DNA of 52,586 nucleotides from Nostoc sp. JL34 (GTDB lineage Bacteria; Cyanobacteriota; Cyanobacteriia; Cyanobacteriales; Nostocaceae), in NCBI RefSeq assembly GCF_017114945.1, contig NZ_JABXKQ010000107.1, positions 1 through 52,586 on the forward strand, written 5' to 3'. The position numbers were made by a program, and so were the translations under genes. A model generated the notes under the pieces. It did not search any database and was not told the origin of the DNA. It worked only from the letters and a program-made list of their open reading frames with translations. Of this stretch, positions 46,983 to 52,586 are shown piece by piece (within the stretch, counting starts at the first letter, position 1; each line of letters opens with the position of its first letter).

Positions 46983-47134
46983 TTTTGCTTCTCCCAATAC
47001 AGTGAAATACTAAGGATAGAATATCCTAAAGGGCGACACTGACACTTTCTTATTATTTTTAAGCTAGCAGAAATTACAACATTTTAGTCATTTGTCCTTT
47101 CGTCTAAGTACTAATGACTAATGGCTAATGAAGT

Positions 47135-49870
47135 ATGGATTTAATTCTTTGCCACACAACAGCAGATTTTGACGCACTAGGGGCAGCGGTAGGGTTAACG
47201 CGCCTACTACCGGGAAGCAAGATTGTGCTAACTGGCGGCTCTCATCCTCCTGTACGGGATTTTTTAGCATTGCATCGGGATGAATATCCGCTGATTGAAC
47301 GCCGTTCGGTGAATTTAGAAAAAATTCGCTCTTTAACTGTGGTGGATACGCAACAGCGCGATCGCTTGGGTAAAGCTGCTGAGTGGTTAGATTTACCCCA
47401 TGTCAGAGAGATTATAGTTTATGACCATCACTTAGGACAAGAATCAGATATTTTCGCCACGCGATCGCATATTGACTCAGTAGGAGCCACCACAACTTTA
47501 ATTGTGGAGCAATTGCAACAACAGCAAATTTCCCTCACTACTGCCGAAGCAACTGTGATGGCTTTGGGCATCCACGTTGACACTGGCTCCTTAACCTTTG
47601 ACCAGTCCACACCACGGGATGCTCTCGCTTTGGCTTGGTTGATGGAACAAAGTGCCAGTTTATCAGTAATTTCTACTTACCGTGACCCTGGTTTGTCTTT
47701 GCAATTGCAGCAGCTATTAACTGAAGCGCTGGAAAATTTAGAATATCTTTGCTTGCGTGGATATACGGTTGCTTGGGTAACTCTGAAAACTAATGGTTTT
47801 GTGCCGGGGTTATCAAGTCTGGCATCAGAACTCGTGGAATTAACCGAAATTGATGCCATACTGTTGGCTAATGAGTATCCTTTGGGTGAAGAAGATTCAC
47901 GCTTAACTGTAATTGGGCGATCGCAAATTCCCAAAACGAATCTTAACCTATTATTCCAACTACTAGGTGGCGGGGGTCATTCACAAGCCGCATCACTAAA
48001 TCTCCGCCAAGTAGATTCGCAGGCAATATTAAAACAACTCCTTGATGGGATAAAAGCACAAATTCCCCATCCCCCCACTGCTAGGGATTTGATGTCCTCT
48101 CCTGTCCGCACGATTCTACCTGAAACCACAATTGCCGAAGCCCAGCGCATTTTGTTGCGCTATGGACACTCTGGTTTATCTGTAGTCGATACTCAAAGGC
48201 AATTAGTAGGTATTATTTCCCGGCGAGATATTGATATCGCCTTGCACCACGGATTTAGTCATGCGCCAGTTAAAGGCTACATGACCACAAATCTCAAAAC
48301 TATTACACCAGATACGACACTGCCACAAATTGAGTCGGTGATGGTAACTTATGATATCGGGCGCTTACCAGTATTGGAGAATGAGCAGTTAGTTGGCATT
48401 GTCACTCGTACTGATGTTTTGCGGGAATTACATCAAAACAGGGCTGAGTTCCGAGGACTGAGTTCTGAGTCTCAATCATCACTCAGAATTCAGCATGGGC
48501 TAAACTCTAGCTATCCGCTAACAGGACTCAGCGTCGAGTTGCAGAATAAACTTGCTCCTCGATTGTGGCAATTACTCACCACAGCATCCCAAGAAGCAGA
48601 AAAACGGGGTTGGCATCTTTATCTAGTGGGCGGTGCAGTGCGGGATTTGCTATTAGCCGAAGCAGTAGCGGGCACCTTGATGATTAAAGATATTGACCTC
48701 GTAGTTGATGGCTTTCATAAATCAGCAGATGTCGGCGCTGGTGTGGAACTAGCAAAAGCACTCCAACAACTTTACCCTACGGCTCGCTTAGAAATCCACG
48801 GGGCTTTTCAAACTGCTGCTTTGTTGTGGCATAAAGACTCAGAATTAGATTCTTTATGGGTGGATATTGCCACCGCTAGGACAGAATTTTATCCTTATCC
48901 AGCAGCAAATCCAGAAGTTGAGGCGAGTTCTATTCGGCAAGACTTGTATCGCCGAGATTTTACCATCAATGCCCTCGCTTTGCGACTTACTACTCCCCGT
49001 GCTGGCGAATTACTTGACTTCTTTGGTGGTTTACTCGATTTACAAGCTAAAGAAATTCGGGTTTTACACGCCAACAGCTTTATCGAAGACCCCACCCGCA
49101 TTTATCGTGGCGTGCGCTTTGCCGTGCGCTTTGGATTTCAGATTGAACCGCAAACTGAAGAGTTTATTCGCTATGCCATCAACAGTGGTGTTTACGATCG
49201 CACTTCTCAAGAGAATAGCAAAACTCCAGCCCTACAAACTCGACTGAAAACAGAATTAAAACACATTCTAGAAGCCCCCTACTGGAAATCGGCTTTGCAG
49301 TTACTCGATAACTTAGGGGCATTGCAATGCATCCATCCTAGCCTGAAGCTAGATGTGGAAGTCCTGCGACAATTACGTTTGCTAGAACGCTGTTTGCGGC
49401 GATTTGACCCGCAACCAACTCTCATCCATTGGGAAATGCGTTTAGAAGCGTTAATCACTCATCTAGCACCACAATATCGGGCGAAAGTGGCAAAGAATCT
49501 GCAACTGCAAGAGGATAGCATTAAACGCTTGCAAAACTTGGCTTCTGCCCAAGCTGAGGTGATGGAATCTTTGCCTCAGTGTCAAAGTCCCAGTCAAGTA
49601 GTGCAGTTGTTGCAACAGTCCGATTTAGCAATGCTGATTTTAATCGCCGTGCAAAGTCCGCGAGAAATTAGACATCAGATTTGGGAATATTTAACTGTTT
49701 GGGCTAATGTCCAGCCACTACTGAATGGCAATGATTTAAAGAAACTGGGTTACAAACCAGGGCCCCAGTATCGACAAATATTAGATGATGTACTTGCTGC
49801 TACTTTGGATGGAGTGATTAAAGATAGGACTGAGGCTGAAGAGTTTTTAGCACAACACTATCCTCAATGA
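47135..49870 (+). CDS. cca: CCA tRNA nucleotidyltransferase with DHH and CBS domains
   Basis: A 911-aa multidomain protein. Residues 1-310 are a DHH/DHHA1 phosphoesterase module ([26 protein letters not shown], and GGGGHSQAA). Residues about 318-435 hold two CBS domains ([15 protein letters not shown] and [15 protein letters not shown]), likely adenylate sensors. From about 470 comes the class II nucleotidyltransferase ([23 protein letters not shown] with the catalytic D-x-D, and a [12 protein letters not shown] block, then [14 protein letters not shown] for the neck). It adds or repairs the 3' CCA of tRNAs, which are not encoded with CCA here. The DHH-CBS-PAP fusion is common in cyanobacteria; the role of the extra domains is not settled. 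Confidence 0.93.
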   Translation: MDLILCHTTADFDALGAAVGLTRLLPGSKIVLTGGSHPPVRDFLALHRDEYPLIERRSVNLEKIRSLTVVDTQQRDRLGKAAEWLDLPHVREIIVYDHHLGQESDIFATRSHIDSVGATTTLIVEQLQQQQISLTTAEATVMALGIHVDTGSLTFDQSTPRDALALAWLMEQSASLSVISTYRDPGLSLQLQQLLTEALENLEYLCLRGYTVAWVTLKTNGFVPGLSSLASELVELTEIDAILLANEYPLGEEDSRLTVIGRSQIPKTNLNLLFQLLGGGGHSQAASLNLRQVDSQAILKQLLDGIKAQIPHPPTARDLMSSPVRTILPETTIAEAQRILLRYGHSGLSVVDTQRQLVGIISRRDIDIALHHGFSHAPVKGYMTTNLKTITPDTTLPQIESVMVTYDIGRLPVLENEQLVGIVTRTDVLRELHQNRAEFRGLSSESQSSLRIQHGLNSSYPLTGLSVELQNKLAPRLWQLLTTASQEAEKRGWHLYLVGGAVRDLLLAEAVAGTLMIKDIDLVVDGFHKSADVGAGVELAKALQQLYPTARLEIHGAFQTAALLWHKDSELDSLWVDIATARTEFYPYPAANPEVEASSIRQDLYRRDFTINALALRLTTPRAGELLDFFGGLLDLQAKEIRVLHANSFIEDPTRIYRGVRFAVRFGFQIEPQTEEFIRYAINSGVYDRTSQENSKTPALQTRLKTELKHILEAPYWKSALQLLDNLGALQCIHPSLKLDVEVLRQLRLLERCLRRFDPQPTLIHWEMRLEALITHLAPQYRAKVAKNLQLQEDSIKRLQNLASAQAEVMESLPQCQSPSQVVQLLQQSDLAMLILIAVQSPREIRHQIWEYLTVWANVQPLLNGNDLKKLGYKPGPQYRQILDDVLAATLDGVIKDRTEAEEFLAQHYPQ

Positions 49871-50013
49871 AAAGGAATGTAATCAATTAAAATCATGGTG
49901 AGAATTTCTGATGGTGTAACAGGTTTTGTATCAGCAAATAAATTACGAGTTTCAGCGAGTGTTAAGTCAAAACTCTTTTTCACCTGAGCGAGACTAAAAT
50001 CGCTGTATGCCAT
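49864..50013 (-). pseudogene. Truncated N-terminal fragment of a common Nostoc protein family
   Basis: A 49-codon frame (MAYSDFSLAQVKKSFDLTLA... to a stop in the end of the cca gene). The opening resembles the start of a widespread cyanobacterial protein family (MAYSDFTL-type) that is normally several times longer. Here the frame ends after a short Leu/Ile-rich segment, so it is most likely a relic. I base the family memory on the N-terminal motif only. Confidence 0.4.
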
Positions 50014-50104
50014 CCTTCCAGCTTGTGATTATCTATTTAATCTATTTCATATATTAGACTTCTTGCAGAAGTGGGGAAAAGGGTAAGGGGTAAAGAGGAA
50101 AGGG

Positions 50105-51715
50105 CTAATTCTGTAGCTTTTTAAGCTCTGCTTCTGTAAACAGATTCTTCCCCGCCCGTAAATCTTTCACCCAGCGCTGCCGTTGTGCTTTACTATCTTT
50201 ATCCTGAGTCTGGGCGATGTATGCTTCAAAGTCCTCAATTGCCCCTTGATAGTTGCCTGTCAGCGCTCTAGCCAAGCCACGACTATCACGAATGTTGCCA
50301 TCTTTAGGTGCAAATGCAACGGCTTTTTCACAGGCTGGTAAAACATCAGCCGCTTGTTTTTGTATACTTCCGTCCCAGCATAGTGTATTCCAAGAACTTG
50401 CAGGAATTTCGACTTTTGGATCAAACTTGAGAGCTTGGGTATAAGCTGCTAGCGCTTCCTTAAACTTTTTCTCTTGTAAGCGGCTGTTTCCTTCATCAAC
50501 TGAGCCTTCAGCCTTGCCTTTGTTGACAAACTCTTTCGCTCTCGCTTGGAAATCAAAATTTAATTTCTTATCCCACTGCTGCGCTTGGCGGAACTTTTCA
50601 ACAGCGCCATTAATATCATCATTTCGCGCTAACTTCTCACCTTGGATGACTAACACTGTCGCCCCCAGCACATTCTGTGATGGAGTTTGGCATGATTGCA
50701 ACTCTTCTAACACTTCTGGATGGGCAATGAGGTAATTATTTAGCAAATTACAACCACTGAGTGATAAATTATCGAAATCCAAATCCCATAAAATCACAGT
50801 CTTGTCATCACTGCCAGAAGCCAGTGTCTTGCCATCGGGGCTGAATCCGACGCTATAGACCCTACTGCTATGCCCAGTCAGGGTTTTGATGGCTTTGCCT
50901 GTGCTGACATCCCAGAGTTTGATCGTCTTGTCATCACTGCCAGAAGCCAGTGTCTTGCCATCGGGGCTGAATCCGACGCTATAGACCCTACTGCTATGCC
51001 CAGTCAGGGTTTTGATGGCTTTGCCTGTGCTGACATCCCAGAGTTTGATCGTATTGTCTGAACTGCCAGAAGCCAGTGTCTTGCCATCGGGGCTGAATCC
51101 GACGCTATAGACCGTACTGCTATGCCCTTCTAAAGTATTAACTTCAAAAGCTCTATTTTCTTTATGCTCTTGTGGCTGCAAATAAACTGCTTGCCTTAAC
51201 GTTGCCATAGTCTGCATTTGGGTATCTGTATTTGCCCAAGGCGTCAGTTTGAGTTTTCCCCCGGCTTTTAAGCCTTTTATTAAGGCATCCGGGTTTTGTC
51301 CAGAGACAAAAGATGTCTCTGAAGAATTAGTAAGGGCGTTAATTTCATTAATTTCGGCTTGTTTTTTTAGTTTATTTGCCTCTCCTACCAATGAAAATGC
51401 TACCCACACCTGTACACCCACGACTAAACCTGCGGCTACGGAACCAAAAATGCTGCGTTTGAGAAAACGATTAAATTTTACCTCACCGAGTTTTCTTTGT
51501 TCTCGTTCTTTTTCCAGTTCCGCCATCACCTGCTTTAACTTCGGTTCCTGTTGCTGGCGGATAAAAGCGGCGATGTAGTCATGTACCAGTTGATAACGGT
51601 CAGCCGGGTTTTCTGGTAGCAAAACCACTAAGCCAGATTGGACAAAAATTTCTACAATTAAATCTAATTTGCTGATGTCAAAAGCTTTATCCTCCCTAGT
51701 TTCTGATCCCCCCAA
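50105..51715 (-). CDS. WD40/TPR C-terminal half of a disrupted STAND-type protein
   Basis: A 536-codon frame that is only the downstream half of a gene broken by a 73-bp insertion. Its nominal TTG start (51715) lies inside the insertion. In order it has the end of the STAND helical region (AFDISKLDLIVEIFVQSG, then RYQLVHDYIAAFIRQ), a coiled coil, one membrane helix (about 88-110), and three near-identical WD40 repeats (GHSSRVYSVGFSPDGKTLAS, then a KLWD end). A C-terminal TPR-like region follows (about 375-530). A beta-propeller needs about seven repeats, so three suggests contraction or partnership. Without the insertion this would be one long protein with the gene to the right. Confidence 0.85.
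   Translation of the reverse strand: MGGSETREDKAFDISKLDLIVEIFVQSGLVVLLPENPADRYQLVHDYIAAFIRQQQEPKLKQVMAELEKEREQRKLGEVKFNRFLKRSIFGSVAAGLVVGVQVWVAFSLVGEANKLKKQAEINEINALTNSSETSFVSGQNPDALIKGLKAGGKLKLTPWANTDTQMQTMATLRQAVYLQPQEHKENRAFEVNTLEGHSSTVYSVGFSPDGKTLASGSSDNTIKLWDVSTGKAIKTLTGHSSRVYSVGFSPDGKTLASGSDDKTIKLWDVSTGKAIKTLTGHSSRVYSVGFSPDGKTLASGSDDKTVILWDLDFDNLSLSGCNLLNNYLIAHPEVLEELQSCQTPSQNVLGATVLVIQGEKLARNDDINGAVEKFRQAQQWDKKLNFDFQARAKEFVNKGKAEGSVDEGNSRLQEKKFKEALAAYTQALKFDPKVEIPASSWNTLCWDGSIQKQAADVLPACEKAVAFAPKDGNIRDSRGLARALTGNYQGAIEDFEAYIAQTQDKDSKAQRQRWVKDLRAGKNLFTEAELKKLQN
50811..51130 (-). repeat. 126-bp tandem WD40 repeats, nearly identical at DNA level
   Basis: Three units with period 126 bp (42 codons); markers of the same sequence start at 50811, 50937 and 51063. 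The first two are almost identical in DNA, which points to recent duplication or gene conversion and to a copy number that can change. Confidence 0.9.
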
Positions 51716-52586
51716 CCCCCCTTAAAAAGGGGGTAGAAAGAATAAAGCCCCCCTTTTTAAGGGGGGTTGGGGGGATCTCCGAGAAGTACAGTAGCAAATC
51801 GCGTTCTAACTCAGCGCGAGTCTTCAGAGGGCGAGTTCCTTTTTCATCGGTGAGCAAATACAGTAATATGTCTGCTGCTTGGTGATTTTCTTCACCACAA
51901 TCATTAACAACTTCATGCAAATAACGCTTAACCAATTCGTCTTTAGTGCCTAGCTGCCGATATTCTGCCAGAGTTGTAATATTCTCCGTTTGCAGTTGCG
52001 CCCCCAGAACCTGCAACTCAATGGGACGAACTTCACCCAATTCTCCGGCTAAATCTTGCACCAGTTGTTCAACTAAAACATCCTCTAAGTGAAAACTAGT
52101 ATTTTCAGTTAAACGCTGAATAATTGACTTCGCATCAGCAGGTGAGAAGTTCCCCAACTTGTAAAGCACATTATTACTGAGAATGTCATTGCCAATAATC
52201 TTCAGACTGGACAAATCATTGCACTCTAGCAAGTAATGGATGTAATCTACCCGCAGCGATAAGATAACTTTCACCGATAGAACATTCAGACACTCTCCCA
52301 GAAACTCAAAGAATTGCTTTCTTTGTGCAGGTTCGGTGTAAACAAAGAAAAATTCCTCAAATTGATCAAAAATTAGCACTGTGCGGAGATTGCGCTGTTC
52401 GTTTTCGCGGAGTTGAGTGATTAGGGACTGGGGATTTTGAGTATCTGAGGTGGATGAACGGAGTTCTGATATGGATTCATCCAGTTCAAAGGTGGATGAA
52501 CGGAGTTCTGATGTGGATTCATCCAGTTCAAAGGTGGATGAACGGAGTTCTGATATGGATTCATCCAGTTCAAAGGTGGATGAACG
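51696..52586 (-). CDS. STAND/P-loop NTPase N-terminal half, partial at right edge and frameshifted
   Basis: The 5' half of the gene whose 3' half is at 50105-51715. The open frame continues to the window edge with no stop; the GTG at 52379 is not the true start because codons upstream remain open. Within it VLIFDQFEEFFFVYTEP (around 52330-52380) is the Walker B region of a STAND NTPase, and LSLRVDYIHYLLE is a sensor-like strand. The Walker A must lie outside the window. Upstream of the Walker B are three 14-aa repeats. The frame ends in a stop at the junction with the 73-bp insertion, after an artefactual IPPTPLKKGG tail. Confidence 0.8.
   Translation of the reverse strand, partial: RSSTFELDESISELRSSTFELDESTSELRSSTFELDESISELRSSTSDTQNPQSLITQLRENEQRNLRTVLIFDQFEEFFFVYTEPAQRKQFFEFLGECLNVLSVKVILSLRVDYIHYLLECNDLSSLKIIGNDILSNNVLYKLGNFSPADAKSIIQRLTENTSFHLEDVLVEQLVQDLAGELGEVRPIELQVLGAQLQTENITTLAEYRQLGTKDELVKRYLHEVVNDCGEENHQAADILLYLLTDEKGTRPLKTRAELERDLLLYFSEIPPTPLKKGGFILSTPFLRGVGGIRN
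51705..51777. mobile_element. 73-bp palindromic insertion that splits the STAND-WD40 gene
   Basis: Perfect inverted arms of about 29 bp (GATCCCCCCAACCCCCCTTA on the left and its complement on the right, both ending in GATC) surround a 14-base loop. 73 is 3x24+1. If the element is removed, the two flanking reading frames join exactly (the codons around the junction read ...Phe-Ser-Glu-Glu-Thr-Arg-Glu-Asp...). A solo arm of the same sequence lies upstream of devB (9481-9511). Confidence 0.85.
52449..52586 (-). repeat. 42-bp in-frame tandem repeats (14-aa unit)
   Basis: Three full units (52449-52490, 52491-52532, 52533-52574) and a start of a fourth at the window edge. Each codes for a 14-residue unit (RSSTFELDESISEL with one Ile/Thr change) in the STAND protein, just before the Walker B region. 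The copies differ by a single base, so expansion is recent. Confidence 0.9.

Noticed and set aside
48867..49247. 126-aa plus-strand frame inside cca
   Set aside because: It is an out-of-frame shadow of the conserved nucleotidyltransferase domain.

Overview
The window looks like chromosome of a filamentous, heterocyst-type (Nostocales, Nostoc-like) cyanobacterium. The evidence is photosystem genes (psaF, psaJ, psbZ), many HIP1 octamers (GCGATCGC), a DevBCA-type exporter, Nostoc-style heptamer (STRR-like) repeats and small palindromic elements, and a PUFA-synthase/heterocyst-glycolipid-synthase type PKS. No IS transposase, rRNA operon or CRISPR array was found.

Layout. 1-6.2 kb: a divergent psaF and a very short psaJ-like gene, a minus-strand atypical SDR, and two orphan histidine kinases; the second has a worn ATP-binding half. 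6.2-9.5 kb (minus): devB-devC-devA, a heterocyst-glycolipid-type exporter. 9.7-11.2 kb: two small genes without an assigned function, in AT-rich DNA. 11.7-30.3 kb (plus): the core biosynthetic cluster. It holds an iterative PfaA/HglE-type PKS (KS-AT-ACP-ACP-KR-DH, second ACP lacking its serine), a PfaB-like KS(inactive)-AT protein, a PfaD trans-enoyl reductase, an AurF-like diiron oxygenase candidate, a 2Fe-2S ferredoxin, a free-standing ACP, a PapA/condensation-type acyltransferase, and a 625-aa protein with a TubC-type docking domain joined to a large unrecognised region. No PfaC is present. 30.6-40.8 kb: tailoring and export genes. These are an NAD-dependent epimerase/dehydratase, two GT-B glycosyltransferases, a SyrD/PvdE-type ABC exporter, two proteins that look like divergent GT-A glycosyltransferases, a SAM methyltransferase and an FkbM methyltransferase. 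41.6-50 kb: housekeeping genes, namely M20D amidohydrolase, a ProA-family protein without the catalytic cysteine, a zinc-ribbon membrane protein, tRNA-Gly(GCC), ribH, psbZ and a DHH-CBS-CCA nucleotidyltransferase. 50.1-52.6 kb: a STAND-NTPase/WD40/TPR gene (minus, running off the right edge) split by a 73-bp palindromic insertion.

How it fits together (inference). The PKS set would build a reduced or hydroxylated long acyl chain. The diiron enzyme with its ferredoxin would oxidise it, the ACP and PapA-like protein would transfer or esterify it, and the epimerase, glycosyltransferases and methyltransferases would decorate it. DevBCA and/or the SyrD-like ABC protein would export it. The most plausible product is an unusual glycosylated polyketide lipid. 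I do not recognise this gene combination as a characterised pathway, and the TubC-domain protein is its least explained part.
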